A stretch of 47,303 nucleotides of DNA from Asterionellopsis glacialis (taxonomy: Eukaryota; Bacillariophyta; Plagiogrammaphyceae; Rhaphoneidales; Asterionellopsidaceae). A model generated the notes under the pieces. It had not been told where the DNA came from. It saw only the letters and a program-made list of their open reading frames with translations, and searched no databases. The DNA lies in NCBI GenBank assembly GCA_014885115.2, contig WKLE02001930.1:1-47303 (forward strand). The letters are read 5' to 3'. The number at the start of each line of letters is the position of its first letter. Within the stretch, counting starts at the first letter, position 1. Of the stretch, positions 29,401-41,761 are shown piece after piece. Position numbers and translations under genes: made by a program.

Positions 29401-32400
29401 CTAGTTATCTGTCCTTCCTTGTTTGAATTTTTCAGCTTCCGCCGCGTGCATGTTAAAGACTTGCTCCAAACTTGTTTGACTAATGCCATAATCCGCCAAC
29501 AGCAATGTTTCCTTGTTCTCTTCAATCTTGGCGAACAACGATGAGATTCGAACACTTCCTCCACCAACTTCATCACCGGTTTCCTCGTTGGACGAAACAA
29601 TACTGGTACTAACTTCGAATCGAGCCTTGGTGTCCTGCCTTTCTCGAAGGACACATCGGTCTTCATATTGTTCTTCGAAAAAGTGCAATAGTGCTAACAT
29701 CCTTAACTCTGCTGTGCAAAAACTAGCTAATTCATCCATTGATGTGCCACGGGGGGATATTGCATTCTTCCATATTACAAATCCTGTAGGATGATCAGGA
29801 TTGATCATGGAAGACAATGAATCATCTTGCGTTAAAGATCTTGCAACATGCCTGGCTTCTTCCAAGTTAAGAAAAATACTTTCAATATCAACCTGACTGT
29901 GGCCCTCTTCATCATAGACAACAGATGCCTCCGCCTCAGACAGCTGCTGCCTAGAGAAAAGTGACGGACGGCGAAAAAAAGATGATGAGCTTTGATTTTG
30001 ATGTGGCTGCGAACCAGATGACGGTGCTCCAACTCCACTACTTCGTCTTGCATCACTTGACATTCTAGCGCTAGATGCTTCTCCATCACCAGTTATAAAT
30101 CGGGTCGAAGATACCATTGATCGGCGAACAAAGGATCCACTTTGGAAAGCTTCCTCATCCGCAAATTGTTCTTGTAGACGCATAGAACTTCGTCGAATCT
30201 GAAGAAGAAGTTGTGCTACAATCGATTGAAAGTCTGGGTCGTCATCTTTCACATCTCGAAGTTTCAATTCAACCTGATAACCCTGGCCAAACCGAGATTT
30301 CAAATGCTGGGCAGAACCGAGACAACTTAGTCGACCGTTGGTCATGATTGCGATCCGAGGACACAATGCTTCTGCTTCCTCCATCGAGTGGGTCGTCAAG
30401 ATAACACTTGTTTTTTCGCGTTTTTCACGACCAGCGCCCACAACCATATCGGATATTACTTTCCATAAGTCTCGTCGTGCTACTGGGTCCATACCTGTGG
30501 AAGGCTCGTCAAGAAATAATATTTTAGGCTGACCAATCATTGCGCAGGCAACGCTTAGCTTGCGCTTCATTCCTCCACTGTAGCCTAAACTAAGTCGATC
30601 TTTATCCCGGTCATTCAAACCAACTTTTGTAAGTAGGGCATCAGCGGCATCTTTCACGTGCTTCCTAGGAATTCCCTTAATCAAAGCATATAGTTCAACA
30701 TGCTCTCTTCCTGTCATATTTTGAAAGTGTGCATCGAATTGAGGACAGTATCCAATACATCGACGCGTCCTTTCGGGTTCCCGCGTCACACTAAAACTTG
30801 ACAATGTTGCATCGCCATTCGTTGGTGGGAATTCGGCCGTCAAAATACCCATTGTAGTTGTCTAGGGGGGAATAATTGGACGCAGATAGCGATTGAAAAA
30901 AATATATAAGCAACATTACAATAGACACATAATGATTCAATTATCGCCTTTCCAACTGACTTACTTTTCCAGCGCCATTTGTACCTAACAAACCGAAACA
31001 CTCTCCAGCAGGTATACCAAATGATATGTTGTTCACAGCAAGCTTTCCATTAGGATACTGCTTTGAAAGTTCTTTAACAACAATTTCGTCATCGATAGCA
31101 TCATCAGATGTTACCCTCAATGCCTCTGCAGCAACATCAACATCTTGGGGGCGGTCGTCGGCAAGTTCGGCCTCGATTTTGGGTGCTCCACGGAGCCAGC
31201 GACACCCAACTATGTTTTTCCATATGGTGACAGCTCTCGGATTTGCAGACCACTTGTCAATTTGAATGGCGAGCATGATATAAAGTATGCACTCTAAGCC
31301 AAGACACATAATTTCCCAACGCATCACAGGACCATCCCATACGGTAATATCCTGCCACTCCCATTGACGAAGAACCTCGATGTAAATGGCATTCACCAAA
31401 GCATTACCAAGGCAGAAAGAGGGAATCGGCCTTAAAAACCATTGGATGATATGCGCCGCCAGTACTAGACTATCCTTAGGATTGGCAGGATCTTTGCCAA
31501 TCCACATGAGAACAATTGTGACATACGGGCCTGCCATACCTATCAAAAAATTGAAGATGATCACAAAGAGATTGCACATGCTTGGTGAATTGAAGAGAAA
31601 CGACACACAGTAGGTGAATCCAGCAGCAGCGGGTCCAAAGAGAACTAGCAAAGTCATCACTCCTCCAACCACACCAGATCTCGTGGTTGTGAAAGTGTCG
31701 ACATCAAACGCGAACATCAATACTACAGTGCACCACAATGGGATCTGGTAGTTAATAATGTCCCAAAGATACGTTGACAACCAATATGCAGAGTGCTGAA
31801 CACCGGCAACATTTTGTAGATGCTTGGCTTTTGAAAGCCTTTCCGCTACAACAAAAGTACCAAAAGTGCCAGCTATGAAAGGGAAACTCAATACAATTAG
31901 GAACCATGCGACAAAACTGTCATCGGCCTCGCCCCAGCCATTTTCTACCTCAGTCATTGGAAGAGGATGAATGGTAGTTGTGATTGAAATATCTTCTTCC
32001 TCGATAGCTTGCGCTGCGTTCGCAATAGCTTCGTCAGCAAGAGCCTGGTACAACAGAGCAACATGGACTGCTGTGAAGTTATAGCTCACAACATAACCAA
32101 TTCCATTGTATTTATCACACTGGGAGCTGTCGGTATAATCGAAATCATCAATATTACTCTTGCAAGCAGCCACAATGGTATCACCATAGTTAACACCGTT
32201 TGTCGTACTTGTCAAATCGCGGCTGAAATACAGCGCTCCATATTGGGAAGCCGTATATTGCTCTGATGAATCTATCAACTCATAAGAAGACTCAGCAATA
32301 GTAGTAACGTCCAAGCCGAGACTCTCGGCCTCAGCTGCTGACAAGTTCGAGACGATTTCAGATGTTTGAGTAACGGAACACTGCTTCTTTTCACCTTGGT

Positions 32401-35400
32401 CCCAAGCAATAGAGCCACAGAAGAAATATTTTTCGCCTGTCATTTCTGGGCTAACTTGTTCTGGTGATAAGCACCAACCTGGCTGGCAGGTAAAGTCTCC
32501 TGTGTTGTACGGAATTGGAGTTTTTCTTCCTTCATTGTAATCTTCGAGGTTCAAGGTCAGCGGGTCAAGATCCCGAGAGGGTATTATCGTAAAAACGATG
32601 AAACCAAGCAAAACAAAGATAACTGGCAAAATCGTTGAACAGCACCAAGCTTTTTTATCTCTTTTGAAATTCATCGCGCGTTTCATGAACAATGCTTGTA
32701 CATGTTTCGAGAACAAATTGCTTTCCAAATCAATCCTTGACAACTGAGAATGGTCTGACATTTCTTTCGTTGATCCATCAATTGTAAACGCTGAACTCTT
32801 CAGAGCTGTCTTCTCCCCTGTGTCTCCCCGGGCCACCATAAGAAACACTTCATCCAGAGTGGTAATGCTCACGCCATATGTGACGATGTCGGCATTGTCA
32901 GCTGCCCTGTCTAGTTCAGTGAACAATGGGCGAAACTTTGACGAGGAGCCAAGCGGTAGCTGAAAACTCATTTCAGTGCCAACATTACTCAAGAGAGTTG
33001 CTTCCTTCACAGCACCCAATACTATGTTGTTCAACTTATTGTCAATACCTGGATCCAACTTATCAACAGCAGGCGAATTGTTCGAAGCAACAGTGTCAGT
33101 TTCAATGTCTTTTATGGATGTTGTAATCTTTGCATTCTTTTCAATCGTAAGCTGGTAACCAACTCCATACGATTTTTTGAGAAAGAGCGAGCTCCCGGCG
33201 CATCGAAGCTGTCCTTTCGACATGATTGCAATTCGATCACCAAGAATGTCGGCTTCGTCCATAAAATGAGTTGTCAGAATAATGCAACGGTCTTGACGGT
33301 ATTCTCGGATGACATCCCACGTGAAGCGTCGACTAAACGGATCCATACCAGATGTAGGTTCATCAAGAAGACTGTGTCGGCAAAAAGAAAGTGCTCTGAG
33401 AAATGAGAAACAAGGCATCTAAAATATAGCAGTATGTACCACTTGCAAAGAAGAATACCAATATCTGATACTTACACAGTTTTGCTGTCACCACAAAATG
33501 CGATAGCTACACTCAATTTTCTCTTCATACCTCCGCTCAAGTTGGAAGAGAGCGTGTTGCTCTTTTCTGCTAGAGCAACGTCCGTGATACTTTTTTCGAT
33601 CGCCAACTTTGCGTCTTCTTTCGTCATTTTAGAGTAAATACCTTTGATACTTGCAAATAACTCAATGTGTTCCTTGACAGTCAAATAAGGGAAAAGACAA
33701 TCGTGCTGAAGACAAATGCCGGTTTCCTGTCGAATTTGATCCATTTGAGTGCTAATGTCCTTCCCTGCTACGACAGCATGGCCAGCAGAAGGGCCAACCA
33801 TGCCAGTCAGCATGTTAATAGTAGTCGTTTTTCCCGCACCATTGTGGCCGAGGAGAGCAGTTACTTGTCCGCTGTACATGGTGAGGTTTAGACTATCAAC
33901 TGCAAAGTTCTCGTCGTACTTTTTGGTAAGCCCGCGGATCTGAATACACCGTCCTTCTGCTACCTGCTCTTTCAAGGCATCAGAAACAGGTTCCAGTGGA
34001 ATGAGGGAATTCGATTCATCTTCAGATTCTACCTCGATTTGTGGTATCTTTGCACTCCCAGGGTACCAATACGAAGCAGTGAATGGGAAGTACCACTTGA
34101 GCGCCTGGCTAAAGGTTGATGGGACGACACGGTTGAGATACCATGTAACTATGCCCCACAAAACTGCATCGATGATGAGACCGGAAATACTATCGCTGAA
34201 GGTATAACCTGATGGACTGTCAGTAGTATCCCAAGTATCCCAGGTGACACCTACCCCCGCATCCTCTAGCCGCCCTATCTCATATATACCATATGAAAAG
34301 GCAGCAAGAGGGTGAAGTGATAGCCAACCAATAATGCCAGATTGACCTGTTTCAAAGTCAACAGCTATTGTTAGGAAGAACCCGACGAAAAAAATCAAGA
34401 GTCCAACCATTGTTGCTCTGGTGGACTTTGCCATGAAAGAGCTCATTAACATGCCAAAAATTATCACTGCTGAAATCATCGTTAGAAGCCAAAAGAGAAA
34501 TAAGAGACCAACAGAGCTATTGGAGTACAGCGAAGATGTACATGCAGTAGCTATTATCACAGTTAACATGTGAAAGACGAGGTATGATATGAACCAGGAC
34601 CAGCCGATGTCTGATTCAGTGACAGACATCATTTTCATGAGTTCCTTCTGCCGTTGTTCTTTCTCAATTGTGATGGCACGTATGATGGCTGCGATTGGAT
34701 ACATCAGACCGAGAGTTATCAACAACGGCGCAAACCCTACAAAAGATAGATATTAGTCAGTGGGAACGTTAGTCACAATATGATTATACAACGAAAAGAA
34801 GAAGCAATGCTCAATTGATATTATGTATTACCGGAAATGCTCGCGTAAAACCCGTTCTCTACGTATTCTTTTGTTGGAAAAGAGACAAATCGAACTCCAT
34901 TTTCAGCTACAGTATAGTCATCACTGGCACCGCTGTCTGCAATAATCCAGTCGTCTACCAAGCGCTGAACTGTGATAGCTCCATTATAAATATACTGTCC
35001 AGTACATGAACCATCAAGGCGACCAAGAGATGGGGTACCACCCTCGGGTTCGCAAGATTTCTCATCGGATTTTTCATAATGGTTGAAAGTCTTGTCGGTC
35101 GGTGGTGTTGTTCTCATTATCGGAGCTTCTTCATTATCAGGAGTAAAGTTGGTTGAATTCACACGAATCTTGTAATCATAGCTCTTAGGGTTACCATCCT
35201 TGGAATCAAATACAACAGCCAAACCTACTTTGGGGTATCCTTTTTTACCGTAGCTCCTAGCTTTTACGTACTCTTCAAGTTTGGTTTCGTTGTCAAATTT
35301 CTTGATAAATTCGTAGTCAAGGTCTTTGATCTGAGGATATCTTGTTTCAGACACAAAAACGATAAAGTCGTTAACGCGATCTTGGGCCAGTTTAGCCGAT

Positions 35401-35924
35401 CCATCTGCACTAGTGACCGCCAAGATATTGTACTCGCAATATTTTGTTTTGGCATCTTCCGATTCTTCTTCACATGCTCGTCCGTCACATTTGACGAAAG
35501 GTACTTGCCAGTCATAACCTTCATCAAAAATACCGGTTATGGCCAAATCTCCATTGTCATCTTTGTAACACTTGCGTTCGGCTCTGATTGCAGTGATATA
35601 GTCAGTAAATGAGAAGGGAATTATGGTGTGCTTATCTTCAGGGAAAGTAGCTTCTACAGTTTCTTCTCTGAATCCTGATGAATCTTCGAGACTCATCTTG
35701 ATGGACAAAAGAACACAAATGAGAGCTATAGGCAAGACAAGCTCGAGAAGCTGAAAATCGTAAAGAGAAATGAAAACCGAGTTAGAATTGTCAAACGATC
35801 ATGGTGCAATCTATCACGAGCAGATTTTTCGTCTCAATGAACGTACCGAATTGATTGGTCTTCTCTTGCGGCAAATGACATTGCGCCGCAAAAGAGCACG
35901 GAAGGCACGGGATCCGAGTCCCAT
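29401..35924 (-). CDS. ABCA-type full ABC transporter
   Basis: Five exons, 35847-35924, 34832-35750, 33476-34736, 30965-33371 and 29401-30861, total 6126 bp, about 2041 residues, the size of a full ABCA protein. ABCA proteins move lipids across membranes using ATP. The order is a short basic N-terminus with a first helix ([17 protein letters not shown]), a large hydrophilic extracytosolic loop with many Cys (about 50-330), and the first membrane block. NBD1 follows (Walker A GHNGAGKT about 630-637, signature LSGGMKRK about 733, [11 protein letters not shown] rebuilt by splicing). The second half has another helix, a second loop and a membrane block. NBD2 follows (GTNGAGKT about 1549-1556, [20 protein letters not shown]). 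A regulatory C-terminus contains a Ser-rich insert. All ATP-site motifs are intact. Substrate is unknown. Confidence 0.93.
30862..30964 (-). other. ABCA intron 4 (103 bp)
   Basis: The donor is GGAAAA|GTAAGT and the acceptor CCTAG|ACAACT on the minus strand. It splits the NBD2 Walker A loop, and splicing restores GAGKTTTMG in phase 0. Confidence 0.93.
33372..33475 (-). other. ABCA intron 3 (104 bp)
   Basis: The donor is ACTGT|GTAAGT and the acceptor GACACAG|TCTTCTT. Phase 2 joining restores the NBD1 Walker B segment [13 protein letters not shown]. Confidence 0.93.
34737..34831 (-). other. ABCA intron 2 (95 bp)
   Basis: The donor is TCCG|GTAATA and the acceptor TTGTAG|GGTTTG. Phase 1 joining continues YASISG into [14 protein letters not shown] at the start of a membrane helix. 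Confidence 0.85.
35751..35846 (-). other. ABCA intron 1 (96 bp)
   Basis: The donor is AATTCG|GTACGT and the acceptor TTTTCAG|CTTCTC. It follows a 26-codon first exon starting [15 protein letters not shown] and joins it in phase 0 to [13 protein letters not shown], a typical ABCA start. Confidence 0.85.
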
Positions 35925-37097
35925 GATGTTAAATATTCCTTATTGAAAGACTGAACAGTTGATTGGAGAAAGTTGTTTCTGTTTATATATGGCATGAAGA
36001 TTTAGAAGAGGTTTCGTTTTTTTATTGAGTTTTTTTGTGAAAGAAGACTGAAGAAGAACACGAATGAAAGTAGAGTTCTCAAATGTTTATTCAAATTTTG
36101 TAATGCTTCATGCAGCATCTGCAATGTGGCGCATAGCTGAATTCTCACGGTCAATCGAATATTCTGTGTCTCTCACGACACTCTGTTTATGTAAAGAACC
36201 ATAAGACGTATGATTTTTGTCGCAAGAGGTGTCGCAGTGTCGCAGTTGCTTCCAGGGAAAACAAACGAAGCCCCTAACATGAAAGCCCGACATAAAAAAT
36301 AATGGCTTGACTTGTTGAAGTGAGTTGCTTGTTGGTTGAGTTCTCATTATGCTCCTTTTCACGACTCACGGTTGCGAGTTCTTTTTGAACTGCTGATGTG
36401 TGACCTAATTTGGAACTCGAGAATAACATGAATGCATTTCCCGAAGCGTGCGCTTTGGGCATCCGAGTTTCCATAATACTGTCTAATATACGACTTTTCT
36501 CAATATTGGAAAACAAGCTGGAACTGGACATATGTAGAAATATACTCAGCCGTGTATGTGTAAAGATTAACAAATCATTGTAAAGTACAAGAAATACTGT
36601 ATATATGTCGTAACAAGGAAACTTACTGTTGATCAATCGTATACCGTACACAGAAGATGCTTTTCGTCGGGGCTGCCGAGCAAACCACTTCTAGAGTTTT
36701 GTAAGTAGAAGACGATCATCTTTGTTGGATATATCCTGTGCCACCACTAAAAGTAAAATTCAGTCGGAAACAGCAGGTGTCTCCAACCATTCGTAGGAAA
36801 CACCATCAATTCATGCCTGTAGTCAAATCGATTGTTTTTTGGATGAATGCATCTTTGCTAACGTTGGAAGAAACACCTCAAACTTCTAAATTACCGCTAT
36901 GGCAGCCCATTCTGCATGAATCTTGAATTGTTTTAGTAACGGTACAAGGAAAAGACCTTCTACAATTACCAACTGCTGCGGTAACTATGATCATCTCAAC
37001 AGGAAGAAGTGTCAAATAAGCCAACATAAGTATTAGCAACACACTAAAGTCGCATTGGTAAAAAAAAAGTGAATAACATAATGATGTACTTATTTTC
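35925..37097. other. 5' flank of the ABC transporter
   Basis: 1.17 kb between the ABCA start and the 3' end of the first DUF1295 gene. It contains one questionable small reading frame (36274-36531, listed separately). No GGTACC-type motif cluster is present here, unlike most other 5' regions. Confidence 0.4.
36274..36531 (-). CDS. Questionable 85-residue hypothetical protein
   Basis: The frame starts MSSSSLFSNIEKSRILDSIM and ends FYVGLSC. Ser and Lys/Glu content is ordinary, with no signal peptide, membrane helix or known domain. A second frame, at 36108-36362, overlaps it and could be joined by a small intron, and AATAAA lies just beyond. It may be a real short gene or part of the 5' leader of the ABC transporter. 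Confidence 0.22.
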   Translation of the reverse strand: MSSSSLFSNIEKSRILDSIMETRMPKAHASGNAFMLFSSSKLGHTSAVQKELATVSREKEHNENSTNKQLTSTSQAIIFYVGLSC

Positions 37098-38060
37098 TTA
37101 CATTTCCTTCTTGAGGTTCTTTGTTTCCTCTGTGGACGTTGTTGTTGACTTTGAGGCGGGTCGATATTCATAACGATCCCATTCAAACAGAAATGTGCGT
37201 TTGAACCAAAGAGGTACGTGTTGGTAGCCAATCATTGGAATCAAAATAGAAGTCCTATTACGATAATCAGTGTAGGTATCAGCATATTTATCATAGTAAC
37301 GTTTTAAGTTCTTCCCTTCTGCATGCCATACACCGGTACCTGCTGTATTTAATAAAATATGGATCGTAAAAATGGGTGATAAGATACAAACCCACCACAA
37401 TCTATCACTTAACCCTTGTGACGAGCTAAAGGCAAATAACCATGCACAACACCATTGGAATATTTCACCAAAGTAATTGGGGTGCCGAGAATACTTCCAA
37501 AATCCATCTGTACAAAAACCACCTTGACGTCCAGCCTTGACCCAAAGTGCCTTTTGAATGTCAGACAAGATTTCCAAAGCAATGCCTAACGCAAAACCAA
37601 TAGTTGTAATCAAGTCTAACAACCCACCAAAGTCTGTCTTGGAAGATGAATTTACAAAGATTGTTGGCATTGAAATTAACATTACCCAAAATCCTTGAAC
37701 AACCCAATACACTAAGAACCAAGCAAATTTATCCTTCACTTCATCAAATCTTGAATCACCATTGCGTTCATGTGCTCTCCAAGCTAAAAATAATAGTAAC
37801 CATGACCGACTCACAAAAAACAAAATCGTCATGATGACTTTTCGTGGATTTTCGATGAAATTACTGGAGGCTTCTTCGTCTTCACCATGACTCGTTGATG
37901 TTGCAGAATACAGTGCAAGTGCCAAATAATTCAAACCACCCAAGATATCATAGAATTTCTCGGTTTGTAAGGCATATGCAACTGAAAATCCTCCAAGTTG
38001 TATAACTGCAGTAATCACAACAGACATTGTAAAGACAGCGCCCTGCTCTGAAGATGACAT
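37098..38060 (-). CDS. DUF1295 steroid 5-alpha-reductase-like membrane protein, copy A
   Basis: 320 residues, polytopic. The C-terminal half has the DUF1295 signature GFWKYSRHPNYFGEIFQW, followed by LLNTAGTGVWHAEGKNLKRYYDKYADTYTDY. This resembles the cofactor-binding end of steroid 5-alpha reductases and isoprenylcysteine methyltransferase relatives. About six or seven hydrophobic helices start at VVITAVIQLGGFSVAYAL. Family members are predicted NAD(P)H-dependent membrane reductases of lipids, in the ER or plastid; the substrate is unknown. The charged C-terminus is Thr/Lys-rich. It is a tandem paralogue of the gene at 39095-40033 in the same orientation. Start context and length agree between the copies, so the start is secure. 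Confidence 0.9.
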   Translation of the reverse strand: MSSSEQGAVFTMSVVITAVIQLGGFSVAYALQTEKFYDILGGLNYLALALYSATSTSHGEDEEASSNFIENPRKVIMTILFFVSRSWLLLFLAWRAHERNGDSRFDEVKDKFAWFLVYWVVQGFWVMLISMPTIFVNSSSKTDFGGLLDLITTIGFALGIALEILSDIQKALWVKAGRQGGFCTDGFWKYSRHPNYFGEIFQWCCAWLFAFSSSQGLSDRLWWVCILSPIFTIHILLNTAGTGVWHAEGKNLKRYYDKYADTYTDYRNRTSILIPMIGYQHVPLWFKRTFLFEWDRYEYRPASKSTTTSTEETKNLKKEM

Positions 38061-39094
38061 GATGCCTGTACTGATTGAAATGCTTTCTTTGTGTGGATCC
38101 TGACAATCCCAATATATATTTATTTATGGTCCTACTAGCTAGAGTTTGTAGATGGGTTCACAACACTTGTTGACAACTGTCAGAAAGATCGAAGAATGCT
38201 TTCAAAGCTGCGATACTCTTGCTCATTGTGATGATCCCGACACGTAAGCGGTGGGACTGCCTGTGCGAGCGCTCCGACAACGCTTACACACTCTCATAGA
38301 CTGAATAGGAATAGGACTAAAGATTTTTCGGATGAAGATAGACAGACGTCACAGATTTAGCACATTGTGTTTTAATATATTAGAGAAAAGGTTAAAAGAT
38401 AAATTTCTGGCGGCGTGAACCTTTATGGCGCCCCATACATTATTTTGTGTGTTGCGGCAGCGGCGCGGCGAAGCTTTTTAGAACAGACGCGAACAACTAG
38501 TTTAAAAAAAAATACTGTGATGCAATTGCAACAGAAATCTTTTTGGTAAATAGTAGAGAGTATGTAGGACATAGAAATTACCGTGCTAAAAGTGCATCCT
38601 GTATTTGAAGAAAATGTTGAAAAAGGAAACACAAGAAACAAATTTGTAATTACAACCGACTTCACCGATATGTGCTCACAGTTGTGTGTCATCGGTAGTG
38701 ATTCAAGTGACTTTTCCGCACATGCGTCGAAAGGCTCTCAATCCGTTGAAAGCATCTTGTATAGACGCGGGCATCTCACGGAGTAATCATAATTCGTAGC
38801 ATCTACGCTGAACGAGGAATGACAGTCCCTAAATTAAAAATGACCTTAAGAGAGTTCCATTTTTAAACGGGTTTCATTATCTTTTTGTAGACATTTTAAT
38901 TTGTGTGTAGAAGTATTCAATCAATAACCATTACGTCAACAAATCATGTTGTACAAAGTAAAGATTGCCATGTGGTGTATACTATCACTAGGATTCAAAG
39001 CACGTCTTTGCTAATGCTGGATTAATTGTTGCATCATGTCAACTTGTGATTGGTAAACCCAATTTTTAAAAATCAATTGTTTATCTTACCTTAT
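38061..39094. other. Gap between the two DUF1295 paralogues
   Basis: 1.03 kb containing the 5' flank of copy A and the 3' flank of copy B. Short frames on both strands have no recognisable content. Confidence 0.4.
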
Positions 39095-40033
39095 CTAAAC
39101 ATTAGTAGTTGCTTGCTCTGACATCTCAGGTTGATATTCATATCTTGTCCATTCAAACAAAAACGTTCGCTTGATCCAAAGAGGAATATATTGATATCCA
39201 ACCATGGGGATCAAAATGGATGTATTGTTACGATATTCCGCGTAACTCTCACCAAATCTATCGTAGTAACGTTTAAGACTCTGCCCTTCTGCATTCCAAA
39301 CACCCGTCCCCGCAGTATTTAACAAAATATTCATGGTAAAGAGTGGTGATAAGATACAACTCCACCATAGTCCATCACCAATACCACTGGCAGAACCATA
39401 GGCTAATAACCAAGCACACCACCATTGGAAAATTTCACCAAAGTAATTGGGATGACGTGAATACTTCCATACACCTACAGTACAGAAACCACCCTGACGT
39501 CCAGCCTTGACCCAAACTGCCTTTTGAACGTCACCGGCAATTTCAATGACGATGGATAAGGCAAATCCAATAGTTGCAAACCAATCTAATCCACCACCAA
39601 AGTCTGATTCAGATGATGAATTGACAAATATCATGGGCATCGAAATCAACATTACCCAAAATGCTTGTCCAATCCAATATACCAAGAATACACCAAACTT
39701 ATCCTTCACTTCATCAAATCTGGAATCACCTTTACGTTCGTGTGCTCTCCATGCCAGAAATAATAAGAGCCATGCACGACTTGCACAAAACAAAACTGTC
39801 ATGATAATTTTGCGTGGATTATTCATAAAGTTGTCATCCTCATTATCATCATCACTATTATTGATTCTGTGAGATGCGGAGTATGCAGCAAGAATTAAAT
39901 AATTTAAACCACCCAATACATCATAAAACTTCTCTGTCTGCAAGGCATAAGCAACAGCGAAACCCCCTAGTTGAATTACCAAGGTAATACCAATAGAAAT
40001 TGCATATATGATGCCTTGATCTGCAGTTGACAT
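39095..40033 (-). CDS. DUF1295 steroid 5-alpha-reductase-like membrane protein, copy B
   Basis: 312 residues, collinear with copy A over its full length and identical at most positions. Shared blocks include VIQLGGFAVAYALQTEKFYD, LFLAWRAHERKGDSRFDEV, WVKAGRQGGFCT and WKYSRHPNYFGEIFQW. Differences cluster in the N-terminal loop (SHRINNSDDDNEDDN here, STSHGEDEEASSN in copy A) and the C-terminal tail. The DNA also stays similar within the coding region but not outside it, consistent with a tandem duplication of moderate age under purifying selection. The predicted role is the same as for copy A: a membrane-bound reductase of unknown lipid substrate. Confidence 0.9.
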   Translation of the reverse strand: MSTADQGIIYAISIGITLVIQLGGFAVAYALQTEKFYDVLGGLNYLILAAYSASHRINNSDDDNEDDNFMNNPRKIIMTVLFCASRAWLLLFLAWRAHERKGDSRFDEVKDKFGVFLVYWIGQAFWVMLISMPMIFVNSSSESDFGGGLDWFATIGFALSIVIEIAGDVQKAVWVKAGRQGGFCTVGVWKYSRHPNYFGEIFQWWCAWLLAYGSASGIGDGLWWSCILSPLFTMNILLNTAGTGVWNAEGQSLKRYYDRFGESYAEYRNNTSILIPMVGYQYIPLWIKRTFLFEWTRYEYQPEMSEQATTNV

Positions 40034-40573
40034 TTTGTGTTGAATGTTTTAAGCGTGGTTTTGATACTCTTCTTACTTTCGTTCTCGTTGTTTACAAGGT
40101 TTTTCAACAGCGCTTTTCTTTGAAATTTAATTTCGAAATCTCTAATTCACGATTGAATGTGAACTTGGCCGATGTCGGTGTCAATCTTATATTTATGACA
40201 CTCTTTAGAAAGTTGAGGAGTCGTTACTGATGTTTGTTTTCTGTTTGTTTTTCAATCGCCAGTTTCGAATTGAAAAAGTTGTATGTTCTTCTTCTCCGAG
40301 CAAGATTTCGTACCAGGGTCACGTGAGCAACAAAGCTGAGTCAGCGTCATCCATGCGTGCGTACTGTATATTTCAGTCGTGGAATACAGTATTCGATGGA
40401 TAGGACTGCTAAAAGTAACAATGGTTAAGTAATGATGACGGTCGAGAAGACGTCATCAATGAACAAACTGTATGTATTTATGGATATTGAATGTGTGAAG
40501 AGAAATTAGCAGATGATCATTTTCCAAAAAATAGTTCAGCCCCAATAATAAGAGCTATGCATCAATCTTCACG
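40034..40573. other. Divergent promoter region
   Basis: 540 bp between the starts of DUF1295 copy B and the membrane protein at 40574. No GGTACC cluster, repeat or small gene is recognised. Confidence 0.4.
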
Positions 40574-41518
40574 ATGAGCATCTCTTTTAGGCACCTAGGG
40601 AATTGTGCCCATGCTATCAATTTGTTGAACATTGCTGCGTATGCTGGTTGTGCCATCAACGCTTACCAGGTGGACATTGAATCTAGACGTTCCGGACTAA
40701 CAGAAACGACAAACAATACGAAAACCTTATTTGACCCAGCATGGTTAGAAGAGGGATTCTGTCAACCTCAGAACTCAATTCCGCTATGGACGACACACGA
40801 TCAGAGTGCATATGTTATGTTAGTTATTTCTGTACCATTTCTCCTCTACCTTTTCTGGTCATCTAGGAAGGATGCTACTAACAGCGTGGCACGGAAGCTT
40901 TCCTTTTGGGCTACGGTGGGAGCGATCGGCCATGCCTTTGGTCACGCCCTTATCTCCTTTGGAAAGCGAGAGGACTTCTACCCCCCAGGTGATAGTATAG
41001 GAGTTATCGACATACGAGAACAGCTGTATGGGCCAACTCCTGAGGACGGGTGGAGGGTTATTCTTTGTGGACTCATCCCTTCGTACTTTTTCTTTTGGAT
41101 CCCTCTGTTGAAGACATATATGCTCAATACTACGCAGACAAAGCTCGTATTCCTTGTCGCTGCATTAGGGCAGTTCGGTGCACTATGTCTGCCACTCAAA
41201 TTTGGTTTTGCATACGCGCAGACCCTGTTATTCGCTTCCACAAGTATAGATCAGTTAGCTTTTGTATCCGCTGCCGACAAGGGTTTTGAGTATGCTCTCT
41301 GGCCAATTATGACGGTACTACCCAATGGGATACTATCTTGGGTGGAGAGCACATCTTGCACAAGTAGTATTCTTACTCGTAGGGTTGGTCACGTTACATA
41401 TGATCTGTATATGGCATCATCGTATGTTTTGTTTTACCTCCTTTGTCTTGCAAGATCTCGTTTCTCGATGAGGCTAGGAGAGGACGTTTCCATATCAAGT
41501 AAGAAAAAGATTGCTTAA
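40574..41518 (+). CDS. Polytopic membrane protein of unknown function
   Basis: 314 residues with about seven hydrophobic helices: about 13-31, 82-98, 108-128, 155-175, 186-205, 212-230 and a last one near 275-295. Helix 3 carries GAIGHAFGHALISFGKRE, with two His and two Gly spaced as in a metal- or cofactor-binding helix. The conserved-looking loop EDFYPPGDS follows. The N-terminus (INLLNIAAYAGCAINAYQVD) could be a first membrane helix rather than a cleaved signal, and the C-terminus is basic. I do not recognise the family. A histidine-containing membrane enzyme or a transporter are both possible. Codon use is like that of the neighbours, and no intron is needed. Confidence 0.72.
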   Translation: MSISFRHLGNCAHAINLLNIAAYAGCAINAYQVDIESRRSGLTETTNNTKTLFDPAWLEEGFCQPQNSIPLWTTHDQSAYVMLVISVPFLLYLFWSSRKDATNSVARKLSFWATVGAIGHAFGHALISFGKREDFYPPGDSIGVIDIREQLYGPTPEDGWRVILCGLIPSYFFFWIPLLKTYMLNTTQTKLVFLVAALGQFGALCLPLKFGFAYAQTLLFASTSIDQLAFVSAADKGFEYALWPIMTVLPNGILSWVESTSCTSSILTRRVGHVTYDLYMASSYVLFYLLCLARSRFSMRLGEDVSISSKKKIA

Positions 41519-41761
41519 GCTTTTACTGCGTCTTGTATCAATTTCAACCAAATAATCGAACTTCAAATTTCTATCATGACATCTTTCTGAAGAATTTTCC
41601 TTCCACAAAGACAAAGACTCACTTAGACCAAAAAACGAATAAAGAAAATGTACAGTTCGAAAAACATAGCCAAGGACTTTCCAAGTAACTTCAGTAATAA
41701 AATATCTTTTTTTTTAATTTTACAGGCACAATTTACTTTAGTGTTCCCAAAAGTAGTATCG

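Noticed and set aside
37098..40033. Same-strand DUF1295 genes as an operon
   Set aside because: They are 1 kb apart in a eukaryotic genome; a tandem duplication with separate promoters is simpler.
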